From contig NZ_JAJLQX010000005.1 of NCBI RefSeq assembly GCF_021295095.1, forward strand, positions 1-64,000: 64,000 nt of DNA, given 5' to 3'. Position 1 is the first letter of the stretch, and each line of letters begins with the position of its first letter. The position numbers and the translations under genes were made by a program. This document shows positions 1-8,894 of this stretch, piece after piece. The notes below the pieces were generated by a model. That model was given only the letters and a program-made list of their open reading frames with translations, was not told where the DNA came from and ran no database searches. The stretch is from Phocaeicola oris. Its GTDB lineage: Bacteria > Bacteroidota > Bacteroidia > Bacteroidales > Bacteroidaceae.

Positions 1-52
1 CCATTCTTTTTAACATTTGAACTGTTACAGAATATACAGTTTTTTTATTCAT
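1..52 (-). CDS. start of an unidentified gene running off the left edge (partial)
   Basis: Reading the minus strand from the ATG at 52, an open frame runs to the window edge and gives 17 codons beginning MNKKTVYSVTVQ. A Bacteroidota-type -7 box lies 16 bases upstream (76..69), which is why this is taken as a real start rather than chance. Too little is visible to assign a function. It is divergent from the truncated oxidoreductase that begins near 96. Confidence 0.4.
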   Translation of the reverse strand, partial: MNKKTVYSVTVQMLKRM

Positions 53-68
53 AAGCTTTCAAATGCTG

Positions 69-76
69 CAAAGGTA
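69..76 (-). promoter_or_regulatory. -7 promoter box (TACCTTTG) for the gene leaving the left edge
   Basis: On the minus strand the octamer TACCTTTG matches the Bacteroidota TAnnTTTG -7 element exactly and precedes the ATG at 52 by 16 bases. No convincing TTG -33 element is visible at the usual distance. Confidence 0.4.
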
Positions 77-95
77 ATGAATAAAGGACATTTGA

Positions 96-2123
96 GAGGT
101 TTCAGCCTACCAAATGTCCATTACGCCTCCTTTTCCTGTAAAGGCAGCCGAACTTTTGGATTGGAAATCGTTAGCTTCGGTTAGCGATCCTATTTATTTA
201 GAATATAAAAAAGATAACGACAATAAGACAACAGAAGGTTTAACAGCAATCCTTACAGAGACAAGAGCAAGTTCTGTAGAAGAACTACAGCGAAATATCT
301 CTGCCATTCAAAAGGTGTTACAAAACCACGAGACCTATATACCTGTTCATTTCACCGATAAACCGGAAGAATACTCCAAGTTTTGGGCTATCCGTTCGGG
401 CATCTTCCCTGCCGTTGGAGGGACTCGCAAGCCGGGAACAACCTGTTTGATAGAGGATGTAGCATTTCATATAGAAGATTTACCGAACGCAACAGCCGAC
501 TTACAGCAACTACTCACCCGACATGGCTATGATGATGCATGTATCTATGGACATTCCTTAGAAGGGAACTATCATTTCATTATCAATCAGTCTTTTGAAT
601 CGGAAGATGAGGTTAACCGCTATGAAAAGCTAATGACAGAAGTAAAAACGTTAGTGGTCGACAAGTACGATGGCTCTTTGAAAGCAGAACATGGAACTGG
701 ACGTAATATGGCTCCTTTTGTTCGTTATGAATGGGGAGATGACGCATTCGAGATAATGAAAGAAGTAAAACATTTGTTCGATCCGAATAACTTGTTGAAT
801 CCCGGAGTCATATTCAATGACGATCCGAAGTGTTATGTCAAAAACTTCAAACCGTTACCACTTATTCCACTTCCACAAGATAATCCTGTATCAAAAGTAA
901 ATCGTTGCATCGAATGCGGATTCTGTGAAGTCAACTGTGTATCATGCGGATTTACCCTATCATCTCGTCAACGAATTGTTATTCAAAGAGAAATTTCTCG
1001 GTTAAAACAAAGTGGGGAGAATCCGGACCGAGTTACGCTACTGGAGAAACAATTTGATTACTCGGGCAATCAGACTTGTGCAGGAGACGGTCTATGCTCT
1101 ATGTCTTGTCCAATGGGCATTAATGTAGGCGACCTAACACACCTGATTCGAGAACAGCATCTGCCAAAGAATAGTTTCGGATATAAGATAGGTAATTATT
1201 TTGGAGTTCATCTATCCGAAATAAAAGGAGCACTACGCCCGATTCTTTCGTTGGCCAATTTCGGACATACTGTCATCGGGACGAAAACCATGACAGATAT
1301 TACCAAAGGAATGCATCATTTAATAGGTATTCCCCTTTGGACTTCTGCCATGCCGAAAGCCTATTATAAAAAAGAAATCCCTGTTTCAAAAACAGAACCA
1401 AATAAAGTAGTATATTTCCCAAGTTGTATTAATCAGACAATGGGATTAGCTAAAAACTCCCCTGTAAAAGAACCTCTTATTAATAAGATGGTCACCTTAT
1501 TGGAAAAAGGCGGATACGAAGTTGTTTATCCAAAAGGAATGCAAAATTTATGTTGCGGAACCATTTGGGAGAGCAAAGGTATGCCGGACATAGCCGACCG
1601 CAAGACTAAAGAATTGGAAGATGCTCTTTGGACGGCCAGTGAACATGGCAAGTATCCGATACTGTGCGATCAAAGTCCATGCTTGCACCGTATGCGTAAG
1701 AAGATTACAAAAATGAAACTATATGAACCGGTAGAATTCATTTATGTCTATTTAAAAGATAAATTGGAATTCACCCAGACCAACCGACCGGTAGCTATTC
1801 ATATTACTTGCTCAACTCGTGAAATGGGATTAGCCGATATGCTTATCAATCTGGCAAAACTTTGCTCAACAAAAGTTCTTATCCCCGAGGGAGTCGGTTG
1901 CTGCGCATTCGCCGGAGATAAAGGTTTTACACATCCGGAACTCAATGCATACGCTCTTCGAAAGCTCCGTCCACAAATTGAAAAAGAAAAAATTAAAATA
2001 GGCTATTCAAACAGTCGGACTTGTGAGATAGGCTTAACTACTCATTCCGGAATACCTTATATATCTATAGCTTATCTTGTAGATGAATGTACTAAAACTA
2101 AAAATAAAAATAATATATCATGA
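96..2123 (+). pseudogene. FAD/Fe-S D-lactate dehydrogenase-like oxidoreductase, 5'-truncated
   Basis: The frame opens after a stop at 93-95; the first ATG is at 114 (669 aa). The protein starts inside the C-terminal cap of an FAD-linked oxidase (AELLDWKSL, then EHGTGRN near residue 198). It continues into a ferredoxin-like region with CIECGFCEVNC and CAGDGLCSMSCP, and ends with two CCG-type cysteine domains (NLCCGT, GVGCCAFAGD). Family members of this glycolate/lactate oxidase type are about 900 aa or more and carry an N-terminal FAD-binding domain of roughly 250 aa. That domain is absent here, and the sequence just upstream reads as a promoter region of a divergent gene. No other forward frame in 1-95 supplies the missing part. 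It is therefore a remnant created by deletion or rearrangement, or an assembly join. Its stop overlaps the start of the arabinofuranosidase gene. Confidence 0.7.
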
Positions 2124-4081
2124 AGATTTTCCAACCTTTTTTAACCTTAATGCTATCTGTAGACTTAACCGCCCAATCGCAAAATCACAATCTTGTGGTA
2201 CAAGCCAATAAGATAAACGGACCAATCCAATCTACCATGTATGGGCTCTTCTTTGAAGACATTAATTATGCGGCTGATGGTGGTATGTATGCCGAATTAG
2301 TAAAGAACCGCTCTTTTGAATTCCCACAGAACTTTATGGGTTGGGTAACCTATGGAAATGTAAAACTAATGGATGACGGTCCGTTTGAACGTAATCCACA
2401 TTACATTCGCCTTGGCAATCCTGGACATCGTGAAAAATGGACCGGTGTAGAGAATGAAGGCTTCTTCGGCATTGGAATAAAGAAAGATAACGATTATCGT
2501 TTCTCTGTCTGGGCTCGTGGAGAGAACCAGAAAATTCGCGTTGAACTGATTAAAAACAACTCTATGGAAGAAAGTCAAGTAGTGGTTCAACAAGAGTTGG
2601 AAATCAATACCACAGAGTGGAAGCAATACGAAGTTATCCTTCACTCTCCTGCCACAGAGCCAAAAGCTCATTTGAGAATCTTTATGTTAAGCCGAGAAAG
2701 TACGCTCGATTTGGAACATATTTCTCTTTTCCCTGTTGATACATGGAAAAACAGAAAGAATGGATTGCGCAAAGATTTAGTTCAGGTCTTATATGATATG
2801 CATCCGGGAGTTCTCAGATTCCCGGGAGGTTGCATTGTTGAAGGCACAGACTTCAATACTCGCTATCAGTGGAAAAATACAATCGGGCAAGTTGAAAATC
2901 GTCCATTAAATGAGAATCGCTGGCATTACACTTTTCCACATCGTTTCTTCCCTGATTATTTCCAAAGTTACGGACTTGGATTCTTTGAATTCTTTCAGTT
3001 AGCAGAAGACATCGGCGCTGCTCCACTTCCTATTTTAAATGTCGGGCTTATCTGCCAATATCAAAATGAAGAGAGTGCACAACCAACTATAAATCAAATT
3101 CAACCGTTTATTCAAGATGCACTCGACTTAATTGAGTTTGCCAACGGGGATACCAATACAAAGTGGGGTAGATTTCGTGCAGAGATGGGGCACGAAGCTC
3201 CTTTCAATCTAAAATATTTAGGAATCGGGAATGAACAATGGGGGAAAATTTATCCGGAACACCTTAAACCTTTTATCGAAGCTGTTCGTAAATCCTATCC
3301 GGAGATTAAAATTATAGGAAGTTCAGGTCCAGGTTCTGAAGGCGAAGACTTTGAATATCTATGGCCACAAATGCGTAAATTAGGCGCAGACTTGGTTGAT
3401 GAACACTTCTATCGTCCGGAAAAATGGTTTCTTTCTCAAGGAAACCGTTATGATAATTACGATCGTAAAGGTCCGAAAGTATTTGCCGGAGAGTATGCCT
3501 GCCATGGGACAGGGAAAAAATTCAATCACTTCCATGCCTCTTTATTAGAAGCTGCGTTCATGACAAATTTAGAACGTAATGCCGACGTCGTCCACATGGC
3601 TACGTATGCTCCGCTGTTCGCTCATGTTGAGGGCTGGCAGTGGCGTCCCGATCTTATTTGGTTTGATAATCTGAATACGGTCAAATCGTGCAGCTATTAT
3701 GTTCAACAGTTGTACAGCCTGAATAAAGGGACAAATATGGTTCCGTTGACGATGAACAAAAAACCGGTTAGCGGCCAGGAAGGACAAGACGGATTATTTG
3801 CTTCTGCTGTTTGGGATAGCAATGAACATCATTATATCGTAAAAGTAGTTAACACGTCGAATAAACCTCAACAGCTGACAATCAGCTTCAATGGTTTAAA
3901 GAAAGCACAGTTAAGCAATGGCAAAGTCATTACATTCCATTCCGACAATCCGGATATAGATAACTCCTTAGAAACTCCAGATGCCGTAACTCCGAAAGAG
4001 AGCCCTATCAGCATAGAGAATAATATATTGAATACCACAATAAAAGCACAAACTTTTGCTATCTATAAGTTCAAAAAGTAG
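2120..4081 (+). CDS. alpha-L-arabinofuranosidase, GH51
   Basis: 653 aa with an N-terminal signal peptide (about residues 1-20). GH51 enzymes release terminal arabinofuranosyl residues from arabinoxylan and arabinan by a retaining mechanism. The acid/base glutamate is seen in GIGNEQWG (E372) and the nucleophile in FAGEYACHG (E458); RFPGGCIVEG and the C-terminal beta-sandwich are also typical. The ATG overlaps the TGA of the upstream truncated oxidoreductase (ATGA), so it was probably translationally coupled to it. Secretion suggests action in the periplasm or at the surface. It fits with the xylose and uronate operon further downstream. A strong hairpin follows the stop. Confidence 0.9.
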   Translation: MKIFQPFLTLMLSVDLTAQSQNHNLVVQANKINGPIQSTMYGLFFEDINYAADGGMYAELVKNRSFEFPQNFMGWVTYGNVKLMDDGPFERNPHYIRLGNPGHREKWTGVENEGFFGIGIKKDNDYRFSVWARGENQKIRVELIKNNSMEESQVVVQQELEINTTEWKQYEVILHSPATEPKAHLRIFMLSRESTLDLEHISLFPVDTWKNRKNGLRKDLVQVLYDMHPGVLRFPGGCIVEGTDFNTRYQWKNTIGQVENRPLNENRWHYTFPHRFFPDYFQSYGLGFFEFFQLAEDIGAAPLPILNVGLICQYQNEESAQPTINQIQPFIQDALDLIEFANGDTNTKWGRFRAEMGHEAPFNLKYLGIGNEQWGKIYPEHLKPFIEAVRKSYPEIKIIGSSGPGSEGEDFEYLWPQMRKLGADLVDEHFYRPEKWFLSQGNRYDNYDRKGPKVFAGEYACHGTGKKFNHFHASLLEAAFMTNLERNADVVHMATYAPLFAHVEGWQWRPDLIWFDNLNTVKSCSYYVQQLYSLNKGTNMVPLTMNKKPVSGQEGQDGLFASAVWDSNEHHYIVKVVNTSNKPQQLTISFNGLKKAQLSNGKVITFHSDNPDIDNSLETPDAVTPKESPISIENNILNTTIKAQTFAIYKFKK

Positions 4082-4090
4082 TTGGCTACA

Positions 4091-4140
4091 AACGTAAGTA
4101 CATAAAGACATTCTTCATTCTTTGTGTACTTACGTTCCTT
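4091..4140. terminator. bidirectional hairpin terminator
   Basis: Arms 4091-4107 and 4120-4136 pair over 17 positions with one wobble, separated by a 12-base loop. It lies exactly between the convergent GH51 and thioesterase genes and is followed by T-rich sequence on the plus strand. Confidence 0.7.
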
Positions 4141-4593
4141 TTAATCTTCCCACCCCATCTCAATAGCTTTATCGTGCGGATAAGTATAATAGATAGACTG
4201 AGCTGTCGTACAGACCTCGCCTTTACCATTGATTATCTCAGCATCAATAAAGGCAAGATTCCTTTTCATCTCTACCAAATGTGCCCGAATAATAAGCTGT
4301 GGTTCTAACGTAGAAATCGGTTTTAGAAAACGAACATTCAACTGACTCGTCACCCCTGTCGTTTTTAATTTATGAGTTACTACCCAACCACAGCACTCAT
4401 CAAGCAAAGTACTTTCTATACCTCCATGCAAGGTATTAATCCAACCCTGATAATATTCCGAAGAATGCCAAATACAGACTACATTCTCTCCGTCTTCATT
4501 AAACTCCATCTTCAATCCCATCGGATTATCCGGAGAACAGCCAAAACATTTATAACCTTCTTTGTGTAACCAAGGATTCCTAATCTTTTTCAT
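4141..4593 (-). CDS. PaaI-type hotdog-fold thioesterase
   Basis: 150 aa. The N-terminal NPMGLKMEF segment and the LHGGIESTLLDECCGW stretch are the acyl-CoA thioesterase signature of the PaaI/YbgC hotdog family. The catalytic residues lie around the HGG loop and the following helix. Such enzymes hydrolyse small acyl- or aryl-CoA esters in the cytoplasm; the substrate cannot be told from sequence. It is a single gene, convergent with the arabinofuranosidase and sharing its hairpin terminator. No clear -7 box was found upstream. The CFGCSPDNP motif near the N-terminus is a common feature of this subgroup. Confidence 0.8.
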   Translation of the reverse strand: MKKIRNPWLHKEGYKCFGCSPDNPMGLKMEFNEDGENVVCIWHSSEYYQGWINTLHGGIESTLLDECCGWVVTHKLKTTGVTSQLNVRFLKPISTLEPQLIIRAHLVEMKRNLAFIDAEIINGKGEVCTTAQSIYYTYPHDKAIEMGWED

Positions 4594-4758
4594 CTCAAAC
4601 CTTTTTTATTGCGCAAGTTACAAAAAGATTCAATCATCACCAGACTATAAGATTACTTTTGTGTTCATTTGTCCGTTATTCCCACAATCCATATCAATAC
4701 CTGAGGACATTGTTAATTTATCTAAAAACATATTCATATAATCATATTCCAACATGAA

Positions 4759-4854
4759 TTCGATGAAATATATGTAACATCCTGTCAATAATTATTCGTT
4801 GACAGGGTGCCGCAAATTTGTTATCAAAAGATTGTGAAAAGTCAATACGTATAA
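4759..4854 (-). repeat. conserved hairpin flank of composite repeat, copy 1
   Basis: Read on the minus strand, this stretch matches 33492-33569 for roughly 80 bases with a few substitutions. It contains ACATCCTGTCAA at 4777-4788, paired with TTGACAGGGTGc at 4799-4810 around a 10-base loop. The two copies are in opposite orientation and each abuts a 22-bp palindrome array. Confidence 0.75.
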
Positions 4855-4942
4855 ACTGCCCAACTCATACGCATGAACCGAGCAACTCATACGCATGAAC
4901 TGAACAACTCATGCGGATCATTTTAGCAACTCATACGCATCA
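4843..4942. repeat. array of 12-bp palindromes at 22-bp period (TCATnCGnATGA type), copy A
   Basis: Five units begin at 4843, 4865, 4887, 4909 and 4931, each exactly 22 bases apart. The inner ones read TCATACGCATGA; the outer ones are degenerate. Spacers of 10 bases are partly alike (for example ACCGAGCAAC). The spacing equals about two turns of B-DNA. Confidence 0.85.
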
Positions 4943-5078
4943 GTTTTCACATTCATATATATCGAAATGTCGGTCGATATTGATTGGTTTGCCAAAAGGT
5001 ATATATTCGTTTAAAAAGAAGTAATGATAAACAGCTCATACGATTACTATTTTATTTCGCAGGATTTAGACTATATCA

Positions 5079-5109
5079 TTTGAATTATACGCATATATGC
5101 TTAACTTTG
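5079..5109 (+). promoter_or_regulatory. promoter of the ApbE gene
   Basis: TTTG at 5079-5082 and TAACTTTG at 5102-5109 are 19 bases apart, an excellent match to the Bacteroidota -33/-7 pair. It lies 21 bases upstream of the ATG at 5131 and decides that start against an in-frame upstream start at 4984. Confidence 0.7.
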
Positions 5110-5130
5110 TTTAAATTACGTGAAACAAAT

Positions 5131-5952
5131 ATGAATACTATCTTTTCTTACTCCGATTACCACGAGTCGTCCCAACTGTTTTACGGATTGTTAATGAATG
5201 TCATGGGAACTCGCTTGGATGCTATTCTTTTAGGTAAGGATAAAAACAAATCTATTATTTGCTGGAATTCTATAGAACAAGAAATCATACGCTTGTCTAA
5301 GATATTCAATAAATTTGATGAGAATAGTGAGCTTTTTTTTATCAATCATCGTGCCTTTTCCGATCCTCAAAAAATAAGCGATGAACTGTGGGACATATTG
5401 AAAGAATGCCAACATCACCACAAATTAACAGAAGGTTATTTTGATATAACTATAGGACACTTTAACAGCCTGATTTTTGATGATGAACATAAGGCTATCA
5501 GCTTTATGAAAGAGAACATGGAGATAGACTTGGGGGCATTTGGAAAAGGGTATGCACTGGATAAAATTCGGAAAATACTCATTGATAACGGGTTTTCTTC
5601 CTCTTTAATAAATTTCGGCAACAGTTCTGTTCTGGGATTAGGAACACATCCATACGGAAATTGTTGGCCGATAGGAATCAGTAACCCGTTTAATTCAAAA
5701 AAACAAATCGGTGTAGTGGAACTGAACAACAGTACAATGTCCACTTCGGGCAATATGCCATCACATAAAAAGCATATCATCAATCCACACACCGGAGCAT
5801 ATAATGAACAACGTAAATTAGTAACTGTCAGAGCAGTAAGTCCCATTGAAGCTGAAATAATTTCCACTACGCTGATGGTACTCCCTCTTGAAATGGAAGA
5901 AAAAGTTCTTTCAAATTACCATATTGACAAGTATTGGAAATACAACTTATAA
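5131..5952 (+). CDS. apbE: FAD:protein FMN transferase (ApbE family)
   Basis: 273 aa from the ATG at 5131; the open frame reaches back to 4984, but the promoter lies inside that extension. ApbE attaches FMN covalently to threonine in flavoproteins such as Nqr and Rnf subunits, using FAD. Seen here are a degenerate N-terminal block, the EIDLGAFGKGYALDKI motif, INFGNSSVLGLG, and the C-terminal STSGN and HIINPHTG motifs. The family is usually about 300-340 aa with a lipoprotein signal; this copy is short and lacks a signal peptide, so it looks cytoplasmic. No flavoprotein partner is adjacent. It is a single gene between a repeat and a Gfo/Idh gene. Confidence 0.85.
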   Translation: MNTIFSYSDYHESSQLFYGLLMNVMGTRLDAILLGKDKNKSIICWNSIEQEIIRLSKIFNKFDENSELFFINHRAFSDPQKISDELWDILKECQHHHKLTEGYFDITIGHFNSLIFDDEHKAISFMKENMEIDLGAFGKGYALDKIRKILIDNGFSSSLINFGNSSVLGLGTHPYGNCWPIGISNPFNSKKQIGVVELNNSTMSTSGNMPSHKKHIINPHTGAYNEQRKLVTVRAVSPIEAEIISTTLMVLPLEMEEKVLSNYHIDKYWKYNL

Positions 5953-5983
5953 AAATAATTAATTATCGGTGTTTTAATGATAG

Positions 5984-5999
5984 TACTTTTGTATTTTTG
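5984..5999 (+). promoter_or_regulatory. -7 boxes upstream of the first Gfo/Idh gene
   Basis: Two overlapping matches to TAnnTTTG, TACTTTTG (5984-5991) and TATTTTTG (5992-5999), lie 45-60 bases before the ATG at 6045. Which one is used cannot be told. Confidence 0.5.
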
Positions 6000-6044
6000 C
6001 AATCTAATAAAAATAATTATCGAATAAAAACATAACAGGAGACC

Positions 6045-7352
6045 ATGAACACTCAGAAGTTATCCAGAAGAGAATTCCTGAGGGATGTAGGAATTAGTGG
6101 AGGAGTTGTCTTATCATCTTTGCCCCTGTTCAGCGCATTCGCAAAGAAACTTTCGGAAGAAGCTAAAGGAGGTAAAGCTAAAATAGCAATCATTGGAACA
6201 GGATCAAGAGGTATGTATCATATCAATCACCTTCTGCAAATTCCACAAGCCGATGTTGTTGCTATTTGTGACATTTATCAGCCTCATCTTGATGATGCCG
6301 CAAAAGCATATCCGAAAGCAAAACAATATAAGAATTATATAGACGCTATTAACGACCCGAATGTGGAAGGCGTCTTGATAGCTACTCCTTTAAATATGCA
6401 TGCGCCCATCACTTTAGCCGCACTCCATGCAGGTAAACACGCATTCTGCGAAAAAGCCATGGCACGCACCATCGACGAATGCAAGGAAATATACGATACG
6501 TATAAAGAATCGGGGAAAGTTCTTTATATCGGGCTGCAGCGACTATTCGATAAAAAGTATCTGAAAGCTATCGACATCATTAATAGAGGTGAAATAGGTG
6601 AAGTGGTGGATATCCGTAATTTCTGGTATCGGAACAATGATTGGCGACGCCCTGTTCCTGAGCCTTCGCTGGAGAAACTCATCAACTGGCGATTATATAA
6701 AGAATCTTCCGGTGGACTAATGACCGAGTTAGCAGCCCATCAATTGCAATTAGGAACCTGGATTTATAAAACTCTGCCTGATTATATTTGTGGATTCGGA
6801 GACATCATCTTCTGGAAAGACGGGCGTGAAGTCCCTGACAGCGTAAGTGTTATCTATCATTATCCGAACGGGAAACGAATGACATTCGAATCTATCATCT
6901 CGAACAAACGTTATGGAATGGATGAAGAAATACTCGGACATAAAGGAACAATAGAATTGGCAAAGGGCTTGCTTTACAAGGAAGAACCTGCGCCTGCCCC
7001 CGGAATTCAGCAACTCATCAATCAGATAGAGCATAAAGTGTTTGATAATGTCTCTTTTGCCGGACCAAGTTGGGTACCGGAAACAGCATCCAATACTAAG
7101 GGAGAACCTATTATGAAACATTTACAAGTCCATGATGGTTCAAATACTACAGGTGCCGATGTCGATGATGGATCAAAAGAATTAGTCGAAGCCTATTGCA
7201 ATGCAGTTATTACCGGCAAATCGATGCCGATGTTGGTTGAAGAAGCATATTATTCAGGAATACTGGCATTATTGGGTAATCAGGCAATGGAACAGCGGCA
7301 GATAATAGAGTTCCCACAAGAATACAAAATCCCATATAATCACATTAAATAA
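6045..7352 (+). CDS. Tat-exported Gfo/Idh/MocA-family oxidoreductase
   Basis: 435 aa. The N-terminus carries a twin-arginine signal (LSRREFLRDVG followed by a hydrophobic stretch), so the protein is folded with its nucleotide and exported. A Rossmann fold follows (IAIIGTGSRGM, about residues 46-57), with ATPLNMHAP and the catalytic-lysine region AFCEKAMARTIDEC. The usual EKP is EKA here. Members oxidise or reduce sugars and inositols with a bound NAD(P). In Bacteroidota, Tat-exported members take part in periplasmic conversion of glycosides through 3-keto intermediates. The exact sugar is not predictable. The next genes run the same way. Confidence 0.85.
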   Translation: MNTQKLSRREFLRDVGISGGVVLSSLPLFSAFAKKLSEEAKGGKAKIAIIGTGSRGMYHINHLLQIPQADVVAICDIYQPHLDDAAKAYPKAKQYKNYIDAINDPNVEGVLIATPLNMHAPITLAALHAGKHAFCEKAMARTIDECKEIYDTYKESGKVLYIGLQRLFDKKYLKAIDIINRGEIGEVVDIRNFWYRNNDWRRPVPEPSLEKLINWRLYKESSGGLMTELAAHQLQLGTWIYKTLPDYICGFGDIIFWKDGREVPDSVSVIYHYPNGKRMTFESIISNKRYGMDEEILGHKGTIELAKGLLYKEEPAPAPGIQQLINQIEHKVFDNVSFAGPSWVPETASNTKGEPIMKHLQVHDGSNTTGADVDDGSKELVEAYCNAVITGKSMPMLVEEAYYSGILALLGNQAMEQRQIIEFPQEYKIPYNHIK

Positions 7353-7359
7353 TGAAAAG

Positions 7360-7605
7360 GTGAAAGATATAAATATAAGATTAACAGTTAAAAGACAAAG
7401 AACAGAGCTTTTTATATGGTTTGTCTGTCTTGCCCTTGCTTTCGGATTGAACATATTCTCCATCATATATTATAAAACAGAATGGAAAGAATTGTTTACA
7501 CAGATTTTCTGGGTCTTGGCACTCAGCTTTCTGTTTTATTTCATTTTCCTCGCATTCCGTTTAATCTTCTTTGGCATTCGCTATCTGCTCAAGAAGAAAA
7601 AGTAA
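7360..7605 (+). CDS. small membrane protein, unknown
   Basis: 81 aa starting from GTG at 7360, 7 bases after the preceding stop; the ATG at 7352 closes at once. Two hydrophobic stretches (about residues 20-40 and 46-75) are followed by a lysine-rich tail, so a two-pass inner-membrane protein is likely. No family is recognised. Its position directly behind the Gfo/Idh gene suggests co-transcription. Confidence 0.55.
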   Translation: MKDINIRLTVKRQRTELFIWFVCLALAFGLNIFSIIYYKTEWKELFTQIFWVLALSFLFYFIFLAFRLIFFGIRYLLKKKK

Positions 7606-7634
7606 ATCGCATTTATAAAAGAAGAAAATATTTG

Positions 7635-7642
7635 TATCTTTG
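7635..7642 (+). promoter_or_regulatory. -7 box (TATCTTTG) for the serine hydrolase gene
   Basis: Exact TAnnTTTG match 42 bases upstream of the ATG at 7684. No clear -33 element. Confidence 0.5.
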
Positions 7643-7683
7643 AGCCAATTAAATTCAAGTTAAAACCTTAAAAAGAATAGCAC

Positions 7684-8799
7684 ATGACAGTTAAATTCAA
7701 GTTGAGTTTGATGGGATGCATCCTATTAATGCTTTTTGCCGGATGCAAGAATCAGACGAATACGAAAGATCAAAAAACAAAAAAGAAACCAAAAGAAGAA
7801 GTCACCATCAGTTTGCCACGCAAACAGCCGAGTGAGAAATTCTCCCATGCCATGGAAGAGTATCTCAAAGCAGTTAAGAATATGGATGGCATGGACATTC
7901 ATAGCATCATGGTACTTAAGAAAGGTAACGTGATGTATGAGAAATGGATGAGCGAAGGCAGTCCCAATAAACCACATGTACTCTGGTCGGTAAGTAAAAC
8001 TTTTACTTCTATTGCTGTTGGAATGGCTATTGACGAAGGGAAACTCAATTTGAAGGATAAACTGGTTTCTTTCTTTCCTGAGGATCTTCCTGAGAATCCG
8101 AGTGAATATTTAAAAGAGATTACCGTTCGCGATTTGCTTACGATGAGCTGCGGACATGACACCGACCCAACAGGTAGTATTCTTAACGGCAAATCAGAAA
8201 TAACTCAATGGAAAAAACATTTCCTTGCATATCCTGTGAAACATAAGCCGGGTACGTTCTTCTGTTATAATACGTTGGGCACATATATGCTTTCTGCTAT
8301 TGTTCAGAAAGTTACCGGTATGACCATTCTCGATTATCTGGCTCCTCGTCTGTTCCTTCCGTTAGGAATAGAAAAGCCTAAGTGGGAACTTAGTCCGGAA
8401 GGCATTAACTGTGGTGGCTTTGGTCTATATTTAAAGACAGAAGATATGGCTAAGGTAGGGCAACTGCTATTACAAAAAGGAAAATGGAACGGCGAGCGCA
8501 TTCTCTCCAAGAAATATATCAAAGCCATGAGCGGTAATCAAGTAAAATCTTGTCCTGCCGGAACAAGGCAAGACGAAATAGATAAAAACAGCCGAATTCA
8601 AGAAAACAGCGATTGGTTTCGAGGCTATGGATATCAGATGTGGCAATGTCGCCATGATGCATTCCGTGCTGATGGTATGCTCGGACAGTACATCATTGTC
8701 CTCCCAAAGAAAGACGCAGTTATCGTAGTTACCGCTAACGTAAACGACATGCAGAAAGAACTCAATATGATTTGGGATTATATTCTCCCTGTACTATAA
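7684..8799 (+). CDS. lipoprotein serine hydrolase, beta-lactamase/PBP4-like fold
   Basis: 371 aa. The signal peptide ends in a lipobox (LFAGC, Cys21), so it is a membrane-anchored periplasmic lipoprotein followed by a lysine-rich linker. The SxxK nucleophile motif is seen in LWSVSKTFTS (Ser102, Lys105). The second motif reads CYNTLG, giving Y-N-T where class C enzymes have Y-x-N; the third region is around RADGMLGQ. This family includes esterases, D-aminopeptidases and transpeptidase-like proteins as well as beta-lactamases. With two exported sugar oxidoreductases as neighbours, a deacylating esterase is as likely as a cell-wall role. It has its own -7 box. Confidence 0.8.
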   Translation: MTVKFKLSLMGCILLMLFAGCKNQTNTKDQKTKKKPKEEVTISLPRKQPSEKFSHAMEEYLKAVKNMDGMDIHSIMVLKKGNVMYEKWMSEGSPNKPHVLWSVSKTFTSIAVGMAIDEGKLNLKDKLVSFFPEDLPENPSEYLKEITVRDLLTMSCGHDTDPTGSILNGKSEITQWKKHFLAYPVKHKPGTFFCYNTLGTYMLSAIVQKVTGMTILDYLAPRLFLPLGIEKPKWELSPEGINCGGFGLYLKTEDMAKVGQLLLQKGKWNGERILSKKYIKAMSGNQVKSCPAGTRQDEIDKNSRIQENSDWFRGYGYQMWQCRHDAFRADGMLGQYIIVLPKKDAVIVVTANVNDMQKELNMIWDYILPVL

Positions 8800-8853
8800 C
8801 TTTCAGGTATGATAAAAATATTACATTTCGCGAATAATCAAAAAAATATTTTC

Positions 8854-8861
8854 TATCTTTG
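8854..8861 (+). promoter_or_regulatory. -7 box (TATCTTTG) for the second Gfo/Idh gene
   Basis: Exact TAnnTTTG match 33 bases upstream of the ATG at 8895. Confidence 0.5.
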
Positions 8862-8894
8862 GAAAATGAAAAACCTAATTTAATTTAGAGAACC

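Larger units (their letters stand above)
4594..5078. other. intergenic region with composite repeat
   Basis: 485 bases without a gene. A TACTTTTG box faces right at 4654-4661 but no gene follows it closely. The hairpin-plus-22-bp-array element occupies 4759-4942. The rest is AT-rich and shows nothing recognisable up to the apbE promoter. Confidence 0.6.

Noticed and set aside
4843-4942. CRISPR array
   Set aside because: Repeats are 12-bp palindromes with 10-base, partly similar spacers at a 22-bp period, and no cas gene is near. CRISPR spacers would be about 30 bases and unique.
4984-5130. Upstream extension of the ApbE frame
   Set aside because: A full promoter lies inside the extension at 5079-5109, so transcription starts after it.
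7684-8799. True beta-lactamase
   Set aside because: Lipoprotein with Y-N-T instead of Y-x-N in the second motif and sugar-metabolism neighbours; esterase or peptidase roles are as likely.
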